A stretch of DNA of 48,406 bases from an uncultured Hungatella sp. (GTDB lineage: Bacteria > Bacillota > Clostridia > Lachnospirales > Lachnospiraceae): the NCBI GenBank assembly GCA_910588325.1, contig CAJUPP010000020.1, forward strand, positions 1 through 48,406, written 5' to 3'. The notes beneath the pieces are model-generated. The model saw nothing but the letters and a program-made list of their open reading frames with translations. It had not been told where the DNA came from and did no database searches. How positions within the stretch are numbered: the stretch's first letter is position 1; the number at the start of each line of letters is the position of its first letter. A program made the translations under genes and the position numbers. Below are positions 1 through 8,162 of this stretch, in pieces.

Positions 1-1473
1 GTAGCACAGTTCTTCCAGTTTATCCAGGTCTTCCATGGTGGCCTGGCCCTTGGTAATCTTGGTCAGGATCTCCAGCATACGCTTGGTACCTACGCGGCAC
101 GGCGTACATTTGCCGCAGGATTCTTCTACGGTAAACTCCAGGAAGAACTTGGCGATATCTACCATACAGTCAGTCTCATCCATAACGATCAGACCGCCGG
201 AACCCATCATGGAACCGATGGAAATCAGATTGTCATAGTCAATGGGAATATCAAAATGCTCTGCCGGGATACATCCGCCGGAAGGACCGCCGGTCTGAGC
301 CGCTTTAAATTTCTTGCCGCCCGGAATACCGCCGCCGATTTCCTCAATAACTTCTCGAAGGGTAGTTCCCATAGGAATCTCCACAAGGCCGGTATTGTGA
401 ATCTTGCCGCCTAAGGCGAATACCTTGGTTCCCTTGGACTTTTCCGTACCCATGGAAGCAAACCACTGGGCACCGTTTAAGATAATCTGAGGTATGTTGG
501 CATAGGTCTCAACGTTGTTTAAAATGGTTGGTTTTCCGAACAGACCTTTCTGTGCCGGGAACGGAGGCCTTGGCCTTGGCTCGCCGCGGTTGCCCTCGAT
601 GGAGGTCATAAGAGCGGTTTCCTCGCCGCAGACGAATGCGCCTGCACCCAGTCTCAAGTCGATATCAAAGGAGAAATCGGAACCGAATATGTTGTTGCCC
701 AACAGTTCCATCTCTCTTGCCTGTGCAATGGCGATTTTAAGACGTTCTACAGCGATGGGATACTCTGCACGGACGTAGATATAACCCTGGGAAGCACCGA
801 TAGCGTATCCTGCAATAGCCATAGCCTCCAGAACCGCATGAGGATCGCCCTCCAGAATGGAACGGTCCATAAATGCGCCTGGGTCGCCTTCGTCGGCGTT
901 GCAGCATACATACTTCTGGTCTGCGTCATTCTGCTTGGCCAGCTTCCATTTTAAGCCGGTGGGGAATCCGCCGCCGCCTCTTCCGCGGAGACCGGAATCC
1001 AGAAGACACTGAATCACATCATCAGGTGTCATCTCGGTCAGAACCTTGCCCAGCGCCGCATAACCGCCGGTACCTATGTACTCTTCGATTACCTCAGGAT
1101 TGATGATACCGCAGTTGCGCAGGGCGATACGGTGCTGTTTCTTGTAAAAATCCGTATCAATCAGAGCCTTGACGCCGGCTGGGGTAACTGTCTCCTGATA
1201 CAGAAGGCGGGTTACAACTCTTCCTTTCAACAAGTGTTCGGATACGATCTCCGGAATGTCTTCTACCTTAACCATGGAGTAGAAGGTAGCATCCGGATAA
1301 ATAATCATAATCGGTCCTAAAGCACAGAGACCGTGGCATCCGGTCTGAACTACGGATACCTCTTGGGAAAGACCGTTTTTCTCAATCTCGGCCTTTAAAG
1401 TTTCCATAATCTGCTGGCTTCCGGAGGAAGTACATCCTGTTCCACCGCAAACCAATACATGTGAACGATACAT
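1..1473 (-). CDS. nuoF: NuoF-like NADH-binding hydrogenase/dehydrogenase subunit (3' end outside window)
   Basis: Flavoprotein subunit that passes electrons between NADH and iron-sulfur clusters in HydABC/Hnd-type bifurcating hydrogenases or NADH-linked formate dehydrogenases; cytoplasmic. The 491 visible residues start at ATG 1473 behind GGAGG. They show an N-terminal thioredoxin-like [2Fe-2S] domain (CGGTGC near residue 9, QTGCHGLC), the glycine-rich NADH site (RGRGGGGFPTG), the FMN site (NADEGDPGAF), and the ESCGKCTPCRVGT 4Fe-4S motif near the window edge. The family is about 590-620 residues, so a C-terminal ferredoxin-like domain probably lies outside. It is the last visible gene of a leftward operon with HndB-like, GHKL and NuoE-like genes. 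Whether the catalytic partner is hydrogenase or formate dehydrogenase cannot be seen here. Confidence 0.93.
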   Translation of the reverse strand, partial: MYRSHVLVCGGTGCTSSGSQQIMETLKAEIEKNGLSQEVSVVQTGCHGLCALGPIMIIYPDATFYSMVKVEDIPEIVSEHLLKGRVVTRLLYQETVTPAGVKALIDTDFYKKQHRIALRNCGIINPEVIEEYIGTGGYAALGKVLTEMTPDDVIQCLLDSGLRGRGGGGFPTGLKWKLAKQNDADQKYVCCNADEGDPGAFMDRSILEGDPHAVLEAMAIAGYAIGASQGYIYVRAEYPIAVERLKIAIAQAREMELLGNNIFGSDFSFDIDLRLGAGAFVCGEETALMTSIEGNRGEPRPRPPFPAQKGLFGKPTILNNVETYANIPQIILNGAQWFASMGTEKSKGTKVFALGGKIHNTGLVEIPMGTTLREVIEEIGGGIPGGKKFKAAQTGGPSGGCIPAEHFDIPIDYDNLISIGSMMGSGGLIVMDETDCMVDIAKFFLEFTVEESCGKCTPCRVGTKRMLEILTKITKGQATMEDLDKLEELCY

Positions 1474-1485
1474 CTGGGATCCTCC

Positions 1486-1863
1486 TTATTTGATGTCTGT
1501 TGAACTTAAGGTGTAGTCATCAACTACATGACCGCCGATGAGATGACGCTCTACGATTTCTTCTGCCTTATCAGGGGTCATCTTAATGTAAGTCACCTTT
1601 GGTTTGCCTGGTTCCATAACTTCCACGATGGGCTCATACTGGCACAGGCCGATACAGCCAGTCTGGGTCACGGAAATCTTGTCAGTTAAGTTCTTTTCCT
1701 GAACCAGATTGGATAATTTCGTCAAAACAGGTCTTGCACCGCTGGCAATGCCGCAGGTAGCCATGCCTACAACTACGCGGGTGTGGGTGTGGTCTTCGCC
1801 CCGCATGCTTACCTGGCTCTGCATTCTTTCGCGGATCGCCTTTAACTCTTCAAGAGATTTCAT
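1486..1863 (-). CDS. HndB-like thioredoxin-fold [2Fe-2S] ferredoxin
   Basis: A 125-residue small electron carrier subunit of the HndB type (NADP-reducing/bifurcating hydrogenase subunit B). Four cysteines have the thioredoxin-like ferredoxin pattern: one in MATCGIA, then TQTGCIGLC about 45 residues later. The start chosen is ATG 1863 (MKSLEEL) because GGAGG lies seven bases upstream; an in-frame ATG at 1878 lacks such a site. It sits 12 bases before the NuoF-like start, and the NuoF-like protein repeats the same fold at its own N-terminus, so the two are expected to form one electron entry arm. Confidence 0.9.
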   Translation of the reverse strand: MKSLEELKAIRERMQSQVSMRGEDHTHTRVVVGMATCGIASGARPVLTKLSNLVQEKNLTDKISVTQTGCIGLCQYEPIVEVMEPGKPKVTYIKMTPDKAEEIVERHLIGGHVVDDYTLSSTDIK

Positions 1864-1887
1864 AAAGTTTACCTCCAATTCTGGCGC

Positions 1888-2445
1888 CTAGTACTGGGCG
1901 CCGCCATCAGTTTCCAATTTATTCTCGTTAAGAAATTCCAGGATATAAGAAGAGATTTCAGGAGTGTCAAAGGAAATATCTCCCAAAATCGATTTGAATT
2001 CCCGTGTGTCCATGGTAAAGGACTTGTCGTTGTAACGGTAGGAATACACGAAATCCGTCTCCGGGTGATAGACCACCAGGGTATGAATCGTAGTATTGAT
2101 GTCTCCAAGGGGCATCCGGTCAATATGGGACAGGGTAAATGTGGCCGTCACCGTGGTGCCGACGCCTGTGGTGGAATCAATTCGGAAACTTCCGCCTGTG
2201 CTTTCCGCTGCGTATTTAAAAAAGGGAACACCTAAACCCACTTTTCTTGTTGTACGGCTTGTGAAAAACGGGTCTGTGACCCGCTCTACCTGCTCTGGCG
2301 TCATGCCGCAGCCGTTGTCCTCAATGGTGACAGTCAGCTGGTCAGCACCGAAATCCGCATCCACCGTAATAGTTACCAGAGTGGCGCCTGCCTTTGTGGA
2401 ATTTTCCGCTACATCTAATATATTCAGGGAAATCTCAGTCATCAT
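1888..2445 (-). CDS. GHKL ATPase (histidine-kinase-like ATP-binding protein) in hydrogenase operon
   Basis: A 185-residue protein whose first ~105 residues form a stand-alone HATPase_c domain: N box (LDVAENSTKAGA), G1 (DNGCGM), G2 (GLGVPF) and a final GTTVTATF strand. There is no dimerisation/phosphoacceptor helix with a histidine and no membrane segment, so it is not a classical sensor kinase. The last ~75 residues are a family-specific tail. It lies inside the leftward NADH-dehydrogenase-type operon, 17 bases after the NuoE-like gene, and such ATPase genes are recurrent neighbours of HydABC-type genes. Its role (kinase, anti-sigma-like switch or assembly factor) is not established. Start ATG 2445 is followed by a second in-frame ATG. 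Confidence 0.85.
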   Translation of the reverse strand: MMTEISLNILDVAENSTKAGATLVTITVDADFGADQLTVTIEDNGCGMTPEQVERVTDPFFTSRTTRKVGLGVPFFKYAAESTGGSFRIDSTTGVGTTVTATFTLSHIDRMPLGDINTTIHTLVVYHPETDFVYSYRYNDKSFTMDTREFKSILGDISFDTPEISSYILEFLNENKLETDGGAQY

Positions 2446-2462
2446 AGGTTTATGTACCTGCT

Positions 2463-2957
2463 CTATTTATATTTTGCAAGGATACCTGGAATATCGTCCG
2501 GCACCAGTCTTCCATAGACTTCGTCGTTGATCATCATAACAGGCGCCAAACCACATGCACCTACACAGCGGCATGAATCCAGGGAGAAACGTCCGTCAGG
2601 AGTGCATTCTCCGTTGGTGATTCCCAAAAGCTCTTCCAATTTACTGAAAATGGCACCTGAGCCTTTTACGTAACAGGCGGTTCCAAGGCAGACGGAAATC
2701 TGATATTTTCCCTTTGGCTGAAGAGCAAACTGGGAATAGAATGTGGAGACTCCGTAAATTTTTTCCAGCGGAATGCCGGTTTCATCAGATATCATGGTCT
2801 GTACTTCAATGGGAAGATAGCCGTAAATCTCCTGTGCCTGCTGCATAATGGGCATCAGGGCACCTTTTGTGTCTTTCAGCTGGGCGATCACTTTTTTCAG
2901 GGCAGCTTCCTGCTCCGGCGTGCCGCTGAAAGGTACACTTTCTTTTTTGCAAGCCAT
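2463..2957 (-). CDS. nuoE: NuoE-like [2Fe-2S] subunit of NADH-linked hydrogenase/dehydrogenase
   Basis: A 164-residue thioredoxin-fold [2Fe-2S] subunit (NuoE/HndA/HydC family), the usual partner of the NuoF-like protein. An N-terminal helical region is followed by YGVSTFYSQF, the cluster ligands CLGTAC, and CRCVGACGLAP near the C-terminus, all at the standard spacing. Length matches the family (155-170). First gene of the leftward operon; start ATG 2957 follows an AGGAGG site. It would relay electrons between flavin and the cluster chain in the cytoplasm. Confidence 0.94.
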   Translation of the reverse strand: MACKKESVPFSGTPEQEAALKKVIAQLKDTKGALMPIMQQAQEIYGYLPIEVQTMISDETGIPLEKIYGVSTFYSQFALQPKGKYQISVCLGTACYVKGSGAIFSKLEELLGITNGECTPDGRFSLDSCRCVGACGLAPVMMINDEVYGRLVPDDIPGILAKYK

Positions 2958-2990
2958 GTTAAACCCTCCTCTTTGTCATGCTTATGCAAT

Positions 2991-3020
2991 ATATAAGCCA
3001 TTCTATCATGTTAATGACAA
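2991..3020 (-). promoter_or_regulatory. Candidate promoter of the leftward nuoE operon
   Basis: On the minus strand TTGTCA (3020-3015) and TTATAT (2996-2991) are separated by 18 bases, about 35 bases before the NuoE-like start. The fit is moderate and the assignment is inference from position and consensus. Confidence 0.4.
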
Positions 3021-3081
3021 AAAATCTACAAAAAAGATGAAATATCTTTAAAAACTTCTTTGGTAATTCCTGTTAAATTAG

Positions 3082-3110
3082 TTGAATATTCACAAAAGCA
3101 ATGGTATTCT
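3082..3110 (+). promoter_or_regulatory. Candidate promoter of the rightward DRTGG/HydS operon
   Basis: TTGAAT (3082-3087) and TATTCT (3105-3110) are 17 bases apart in the divergent intergenic region, giving a leader of roughly 90 bases that contains GGCGGAGGGCCGGGC. Good spacing with moderate hexamers; it lies back-to-back with the leftward promoter, so both operons may be co-regulated. Confidence 0.5.
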
Positions 3111-3208
3111 TATAGATAGAACATACTGCTGTAATCCGGCGGAGGGCCGGGCTGCGGCGACATATCTGTGCCGGCTTTCAGACCGGAAAATGAGAAAGGA
3201 GGGGCTTT

Positions 3209-3556
3209 ATGACAGTAAAGGATGCTATGGATGTGCTGGGTGCCAGAGTTTTAGTGGGGGAGGATCATTTGGACAGGGAGGTGCGCAGCGCCTGCGGGTC
3301 GGACATGATGAGCGATGTGCTGGCATTTTCCAAGGATCATTCTATTCTGCTGACAGGCCTGTGTAATCCTCAGGTGATCCGGACGGCGGAGATGCTGGAC
3401 ATTGTGTGCATTATTTTTGTCAGAGGGAAGAAACCGGATGAGACCATTCTTGACATGGCGAGGGAAAGGGATTTGGTGGTGCTGGAGACGGGGCATCGTA
3501 TGTTTTCTTCCTGCGGGCTGCTTTATCAGGCCGGACTTAATGGAGGTGCGTTTTAA
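3209..3556 (+). CDS. DRTGG-domain protein
   Basis: A 115-residue protein resembling the DRTGG regulatory domain (as in HprK-like and CBS-associated proteins), starting TVKDAMDVLGARVLVG and containing SDMMSDVLAF and the ligand-type strand HSILLTGLCNPQV. DRTGG domains are thought to bind small ligands; no catalytic residues are visible. Start ATG 3209 follows AAAGGAGG by six bases. It overlaps the next gene by one base (TAATG), so they are translationally coupled. A second DRTGG protein (5501-5836) starts with nearly the same TVKD-M sequence, indicating duplication within the operon. Confidence 0.8.
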   Translation: MTVKDAMDVLGARVLVGEDHLDREVRSACGSDMMSDVLAFSKDHSILLTGLCNPQVIRTAEMLDIVCIIFVRGKKPDETILDMARERDLVVLETGHRMFSSCGLLYQAGLNGGAF

Positions 3557-3978
3557 TGGCTGATGTGATTACCTTAAATTATGAGATTTCCCCGGACGAT
3601 TTTACCAGGGCAGGGGAGGCCAGCAGTGATGTGAAAAGCAAGTTAAAACAGCTGGGGGTTTCGCCGGAGGCCATACGCAAGGTATCCATAGCCATGTATG
3701 AGGGTGAGATTAATATGGTGATTCATGCGAAGGGCGGAGAAATCACGGTGGAGATATCGCCGGAAAGCATTGTGATGATTCTGGCGGATAAAGGGCCGGG
3801 AATTCCGGATATTGACAAGGCCATGCAGGCCGGATGGTCCACGGCGCCGGACGAGGTCCGTTCTCTGGGATTCGGGGCAGGTATGGGACTGCCTAATATG
3901 AAGAAATATTCGGATGAGATGGATGTGAAGACGGAACTGGGGGTAGGGACTACAGTGACTATGGTGGTGAAGTATTAA
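3556..3978 (+). CDS. RsbW/SpoIIAB-like anti-sigma-type ATP-binding protein
   Basis: A 140-residue single HATPase_c_2 domain. Visible motifs are the N box (AMYEGEINMVIHA), the G1 region ADKGPGIPD, GFGAGMGLPNMKK, and a final GVGTTVTMVV strand. This is the architecture of serine kinases that phosphorylate anti-sigma antagonists, here without sigma factor neighbours. It is coupled to the DRTGG gene upstream and lies 71 bases before the hydrogenase-like gene, suggesting a redox-signalling role with that protein rather than general stress control. That role is inference from gene order. Confidence 0.85.
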   Translation: MADVITLNYEISPDDFTRAGEASSDVKSKLKQLGVSPEAIRKVSIAMYEGEINMVIHAKGGEITVEISPESIVMILADKGPGIPDIDKAMQAGWSTAPDEVRSLGFGAGMGLPNMKKYSDEMDVKTELGVGTTVTMVVKY

Positions 3979-4049
3979 GAGGCTCAGATGACATGTTTTG
4001 GTGTACGGCTAAGGCCGTATGCATTGAGTTTGAATTAGGAGGCGGACAG

Positions 4050-5435
4050 ATGGATAAGTTTTATCATTCAGTAAGATTGGATGCGGCGCTTTGCAAAGGC
4101 TGTATCAACTGCATTAAGCGGTGCCCTACCCAGGCCATCCGTGTCCGTAATGGAAAAGCGCAGATTAACAGCAAATTCTGTATTGATTGCGGGGAGTGTA
4201 TCCGTATCTGTCCTCATCATGCAAAGATTGCGACTTATGACAAGATGGAAGTGCTTAAGCAGTACGAATATACAGTGGCTCTTCCTGCACCTTCTCTGTA
4301 CAGTCAGTTTAACAATCTGGAGGATGTGAACATTGTCTTAAATGCCCTGAAGCTTATGGGATTTTCGGATGTGTTTGAAGTCAGCGGTGCGGCGGAGGTA
4401 GTCTCGGATGCCACCAGGCTGTATATTGCAGCTCATGACGACAACCTGCCTTTAATCAGCACGGCCTGTCCGTCGGTGGTGCGGCTGATAAGAGTTCGGT
4501 TTCCCAATCTGATTCCTCATCTTCTGCCTTTAAATCCGCCGATTGAGGTGGCTGCCTGTATGGCGGCGGAGAAGGCAATGAATGAGACCGGGCTGCCCAG
4601 AGAAAAGATCGGGATTGTATTTATTTCTCCCTGTCCGTCTAAGGTGACCTATGTGAAGTCTCCGCTGGGGACGGACAAAAGCCAGGTGGATCATGTCCTG
4701 GCGATCAAGGATGTGTATCCGCAGCTTCTGGCCTATATGAAGGCGGTGGGGGACAACGCGGAGGATATCAGTACCTCGGGGAAGATCGGCATCAGCTGGG
4801 GACGCAGCGGCGGAGAGGCCAGCGGCCTGTTTTCGGAGAATTATCTGGCGGCCGACGGGATTGAGAACGTGATACGGGTGCTGGAAGATTTGGAGGATCA
4901 GAAATTTGCCAATCTGGAGTTTGTGGAGCTAAATGCCTGTAACGGCGGATGTGTGGGCGGTGTGCTGACCGTGGAGAATCCCTATGTGGCGGAGGTGAAG
5001 CTGAAACGGCTTCGCAAATACATGCCGGTGGCCAGGAGCCATATGAAGAAGGCGGATGAGGAGTATGTACCCTGGACTACTGACGTCCAGTTTGAGCCGG
5101 TGTTCCGGTTGGGGGATACGATGATGGAAAGCTTCTCCCGCCTGGAACGGGTGGAGAGGCTGTGCAAGAAGCTTCCGGGGCTGGACTGCGGCTCCTGCGG
5201 GGCGCCTACCTGCAAAGCGCTGGCGGAGGATATCGTCCGGGGGGAGGCCAGTGAGAGGGACTGTATCTACTATCTGAGAGAAAGCCTGCACAATCTGTCC
5301 CAGGAGATTTCCGGGCTGACAGAGGATCTGGCAGACGGAGAGAAGGACGGAACGGGGACATTGAATCTCCTGAAAGATTACATAAAGCGGATATCGGGAG
5401 AGATGACTTCTCTGGATAATAAAGCAGGGGATTAA
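4050..5435 (+). CDS. [FeFe]-hydrogenase-like sensory iron-sulfur protein
   Basis: A 461-residue cytoplasmic protein. Two N-terminal 4Fe-4S motifs (CKGCINCIKRCP, CIDCGECIRICP, residues ~14-60) precede an [FeFe]-hydrogenase H-cluster domain. The three H-cluster signatures are STACPSVV, SPCPSK and NACNGGCVGG, so all four cluster-ligand cysteines remain while the proton-relay cysteine of the catalytic TSCCP motif is alanine. A C-terminal CGSCGAPTC cluster (residues ~385-395) is of the Fe-S type found in sensor proteins, followed by a helical tail. This pattern matches sensory (HydS-like) rather than production hydrogenases. Start ATG 4050 was chosen for AGGAGG seven bases upstream; an in-frame ATG at 3993 has no site. 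Its neighbours suggest that H2 or redox sensing feeds the ATPase/DRTGG proteins. Confidence 0.85.
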   Translation: MDKFYHSVRLDAALCKGCINCIKRCPTQAIRVRNGKAQINSKFCIDCGECIRICPHHAKIATYDKMEVLKQYEYTVALPAPSLYSQFNNLEDVNIVLNALKLMGFSDVFEVSGAAEVVSDATRLYIAAHDDNLPLISTACPSVVRLIRVRFPNLIPHLLPLNPPIEVAACMAAEKAMNETGLPREKIGIVFISPCPSKVTYVKSPLGTDKSQVDHVLAIKDVYPQLLAYMKAVGDNAEDISTSGKIGISWGRSGGEASGLFSENYLAADGIENVIRVLEDLEDQKFANLEFVELNACNGGCVGGVLTVENPYVAEVKLKRLRKYMPVARSHMKKADEEYVPWTTDVQFEPVFRLGDTMMESFSRLERVERLCKKLPGLDCGSCGAPTCKALAEDIVRGEASERDCIYYLRESLHNLSQEISGLTEDLADGEKDGTGTLNLLKDYIKRISGEMTSLDNKAGD

Positions 5436-5500
5436 TATGTGTTTTCGGAATCATCTGGAAAACAGGGACAGAAAGATTCTGGAGATAGGAGGATGAACAG

Positions 5501-5836
5501 GTGACAGTAAAGGATTTGATGGATAAGCAGATATTCCATATCGTCAATGCCGGGGAGGAAACGGACCGGCAGGTGACAGGAGTGTTCTGCTGTGATCTTT
5601 TAAGCATTGCCATGGGAAGAGCACCGGCAGACGGCGCATGGGTGACGGTGATGGGCAATGTAAATACTATAGCAGTGGCTACGCTGGCGGATGTGTCCTG
5701 TGTGATTATGGCGGAAGGGGCAGCTCTTGACGAAGTGGCCAGGGCGAAGGCAAAGGAACAGGGCGTGACAGTGCTGGCTACGGAGGAGCCGGTGTTTGAG
5801 GCGGCTCTGAAAGTGTATCAGGAGCTTCATGGCTGA
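5501..5836 (+). CDS. DRTGG-domain protein, second copy
   Basis: A 111-residue DRTGG-type protein starting at GTG 5501, eight bases after AGGAGG; no in-frame ATG competes. It shares the TVKDLMD start and the CDLLS..MG region with the upstream copy at 3209, and continues with MGNVNTIAVATLADVSCVIM. No catalytic motif is visible. It overlaps the PHP gene by eight bases, so it is coupled to it. Confidence 0.78.
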   Translation: MTVKDLMDKQIFHIVNAGEETDRQVTGVFCCDLLSIAMGRAPADGAWVTVMGNVNTIAVATLADVSCVIMAEGAALDEVARAKAKEQGVTVLATEEPVFEAALKVYQELHG

Positions 5837-6554
5837 GTTGTATTATGACCTTCATATCCACTCCTGTCTCTCCCCATGCGGAGATGATGACATGACGCCT
5901 TCCAATATTGTGGGCATGTCGGTGATTAAGGGGCTGGATGTGATTGCGGTGACGGACCATAATTCCTGCAAGAATTGTCCGGCGGTCCTGGCGGCGGCCA
6001 AGGAGTATGGGATTCTTGCCATTCCGGGGATGGAGATTAATACCTCGGAGGAGGTTCATGCGGTCTGTCTGTTTGAGGAACTGAAGGCGGCTATGGAATT
6101 TGATGCGTATGTGTATGAGAAACTGATTCCGTTTCCTAATAAGGAGGAGATTTTCGGGAAGCAGCAGATTTATGATGCGTCGGATCAGGTGTGCGGGACT
6201 GTGCCTAATCTGTTGATTAATGCCACGGATATCTCCTTTGATGGGCTGTGGGAACTGGTCCGGGGATATGGAGGTGTGATGTTTCCGGCCCATGTGGATA
6301 AGACGGCCAACAGCCTGATTGCCAATCTGGGGTTTGTGCCTCCGGACAGCAGGTTTGTCACGGCGGAGGTGAAGGATTTGGGGAAGCTGCATAAGCTTAA
6401 GCGGGAGAATCCCTATCTGGAGAGGTGCCGGATTATCAGCAATTCGGATGCTCATTATCTGGAGCATATACATGAGCCGGAGTTGACGCTGCATGTGGAG
6501 GAGAAGAGTGTGAGGGCGGTGCTTGAGGCGCTTTTGAATGGGGCGATGGGCTGA
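5829..6554 (+). CDS. PHP-domain metal-dependent phosphoesterase
   Basis: A 241-residue PHP (polymerase and histidinol phosphatase) domain protein. Metal ligands are visible in order: DLHIHSCLSPCG (residues 7-18), VTDHN, IPGMEI, PAHVDK and NSDAHY. Such proteins hydrolyse phosphoesters, including nucleotides such as 3'-phospho-AMP and oligonucleotides; the substrate here is unknown. It is the last gene of the rightward sensory-hydrogenase operon, overlapping the DRTGG gene, and is followed by a long palindrome. Confidence 0.88.
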   Translation: MAELYYDLHIHSCLSPCGDDDMTPSNIVGMSVIKGLDVIAVTDHNSCKNCPAVLAAAKEYGILAIPGMEINTSEEVHAVCLFEELKAAMEFDAYVYEKLIPFPNKEEIFGKQQIYDASDQVCGTVPNLLINATDISFDGLWELVRGYGGVMFPAHVDKTANSLIANLGFVPPDSRFVTAEVKDLGKLHKLKRENPYLERCRIISNSDAHYLEHIHEPELTLHVEEKSVRAVLEALLNGAMG

Positions 6555-6607
6555 TGTTGTGGGGGTATTGAAACATTTTTGGTTGCCTGGAGAATCGTGA
6601 AAGGTCC

Positions 6608-6754
6608 GCCTGAAGAGAGCATGATATTGTGTTTTCCCGGGCACGCTCGCGCTACGTGAAGAGCGTAACGGTACATAAGGCGCTAAAAAACAGCGCCTAA
6701 GTACCGACGGTCTTCAAGTACCCTGGAAAACACAATATCATGCTCTCTTCAGGC
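6608..6754. repeat. Long palindromic element with nested inner hairpin
   Basis: A perfect 30-bp inverted repeat (6608-6637 with 6725-6754, beginning GCCTGAAGAGAGCATG) encloses 87 bases, which contain a second near-perfect hairpin (6669-6706, GGCGCT/AGCGCC core). The whole could fold as one branched stem-loop. It fills most of the 303-base gap between the PHP and PatB genes; I see no gene in that gap. It could act as a terminator-like structure or be a non-autonomous mobile repeat; there is no T tract directly after it. Confidence 0.8.
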
Positions 6755-6857
6755 TGCGTTATTGCTGGCGGTCATTAAGTCCCTCACTGGGCAGAATTTG
6801 ACGAAACAGCATTGGTTATTGAATTGTTATAATTTACTGGAAAGGACGACGGTACAA

Positions 6858-8057
6858 ATGAAATACGATTTTACATCAATACTGGAAAGACACGGGAAGG
6901 ATGCTATTGCAGTTGACGGGCTGGGGAAGGGCTTTGCTCCGCCGGCTCCGAAGGAAGGGGTTGACGCGATCCCCATGTGGGTGGCGGATATGAATTTTCC
7001 TACGGTGCCTACGATTCAGGAAGCCATTATCGAGAGGGTGAAGCATCCGGCTTTCGGGTATTTTTCGCCTTCGGATGAGTATTTTGATTCGATTATCCGG
7101 TGGCATGAGAAGAGGAACGGGGTTACGGGCCTTGAAAGGGAGCATATCGGGTATGAGAATGGGGTGCTGGGAGGCGTGCTTTCGGCGCTGACAGCCTTTG
7201 CGGCTCCGGGAGACGGAGTGCTTTTACACAGCCCTACGTATATTGGGTTTACGGGAAGTATTGAGAACAATGGGTTTAAGATTGTCCATACGCCTCTTAA
7301 GAAGGATGAAAACGGAGTGTGGCGGATGGATTTTGAGGATATGGATGCCAAGCTGAAGGCCAACAAGATCCATGTGGCGGTATTCTGCAGTCCCCATAAT
7401 CCCTGTGGAAGAGTGTGGGAGAAGTGGGAAGTGGAGAAGGCCATGGAGGTTTATAAGGCCAATGACTGTGTGGTGATCTCGGATGAGATCTGGTCGGATA
7501 TTATTATGCCGGGGCATAAACACGTTCCTACCCAGTCGGTCAGCGAGGATGCCAAGAACAGGACGGTGGCTTTGTATGCGCCCAGCAAGACCTTTAATCT
7601 GGCGGGGCTGATTGGCAGCTATCATATTATTTATAATCAGTATCTGAGGGATCGGGTGGCGGCCAAGGGGGAGAAGCCTCATTATAACAGTATGAATGTA
7701 TTGTCCATGCATGCCCTGATTGGGGCGTATAAGCCGGAAGGGTATGAGTGGGTGGATGAGCTGTGCCAGGTTCTGGACGGGAATATCAGGTACGCCTGCG
7801 ATTTTATAGAAAAGCATTTTGAGGGAGTGGAAGTTTTCAGGCCGGAAGGAACCTATATGCTGTTTCTGGACTGCACCAGGTGGTGTGAGGCTCATGGAAA
7901 GACGATTGATGAGGTGGAGAAGGCCGGCTGGGATGCGGGGGTGGTATGGCAGGACGGAAGGATGTTCCATGGGCCCTGTGCCATCCGGATGAATCTGGCT
8001 CTGCCTCTCAGCAGGGTGAAGGAGGCCTTTGACAGGCTGGAGAAGTACGTGTTTTAG
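6858..8057 (+). CDS. PatB/MalY family PLP-dependent C-S lyase / aminotransferase
   Basis: A 399-residue fold-type I PLP enzyme of the MalY/PatB class (cystathionine beta-lyase-like). Family features include the start region PMWVADMNFP, YGYFSP-like AFGYFSPSDEY, CSPHNPCGRVW, SDEIWSDI, and the Schiff-base lysine in APSKTFNLAGL (K244). It would release homocysteine or thiols from cystathionine-type substrates in the cytosol. Start ATG 6858 was chosen because family similarity begins there and AAAGGA lies upstream; an upstream in-frame ATG at 6762 adds 32 unrelated residues, including sequence next to the palindrome. Monocistronic, closed by a hairpin. Confidence 0.92.
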   Translation: MKYDFTSILERHGKDAIAVDGLGKGFAPPAPKEGVDAIPMWVADMNFPTVPTIQEAIIERVKHPAFGYFSPSDEYFDSIIRWHEKRNGVTGLEREHIGYENGVLGGVLSALTAFAAPGDGVLLHSPTYIGFTGSIENNGFKIVHTPLKKDENGVWRMDFEDMDAKLKANKIHVAVFCSPHNPCGRVWEKWEVEKAMEVYKANDCVVISDEIWSDIIMPGHKHVPTQSVSEDAKNRTVALYAPSKTFNLAGLIGSYHIIYNQYLRDRVAAKGEKPHYNSMNVLSMHALIGAYKPEGYEWVDELCQVLDGNIRYACDFIEKHFEGVEVFRPEGTYMLFLDCTRWCEAHGKTIDEVEKAGWDAGVVWQDGRMFHGPCAIRMNLALPLSRVKEAFDRLEKYVF

Positions 8058-8066
8058 TGATTGCTT

Positions 8067-8105
8067 AAAGGGGTTGCCCCATAATTTTGAGTGGGCAGCC
8101 CCTTT
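8067..8105. terminator. Intrinsic terminator-like hairpin between convergent genes
   Basis: A 13-bp stem (AAAGGGGTTGCCC with GGGCAGCCCCTTT, one G-U pair) lies directly after the PatB stop and between it and the leftward operon end. The T tract is short (TTTCATTC), so termination may be bidirectional and modest. Confidence 0.7.
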
Positions 8106-8162
8106 CATTCATGGTGGTGCCTGGAAAGCAGGCATATAACTGCTGCATATGTATATTCACCA

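Noticed and set aside
5778..6644. 288-residue minus-strand frame antisense to the PHP gene
   Set aside because: It is the mirror of a well-supported PHP gene, with low-complexity His/Arg/Leu content and no ribosome site.
6762..6857. Upstream in-frame extension of the PatB gene
   Set aside because: The 32 extra residues have no family similarity, the ATG has no ribosome site and it lies next to the palindrome.
7224..8108. 294-residue minus-strand frame antisense to the PatB gene
   Set aside because: Complement of a clear PLP enzyme; it crosses the terminator hairpin and has no family motif.
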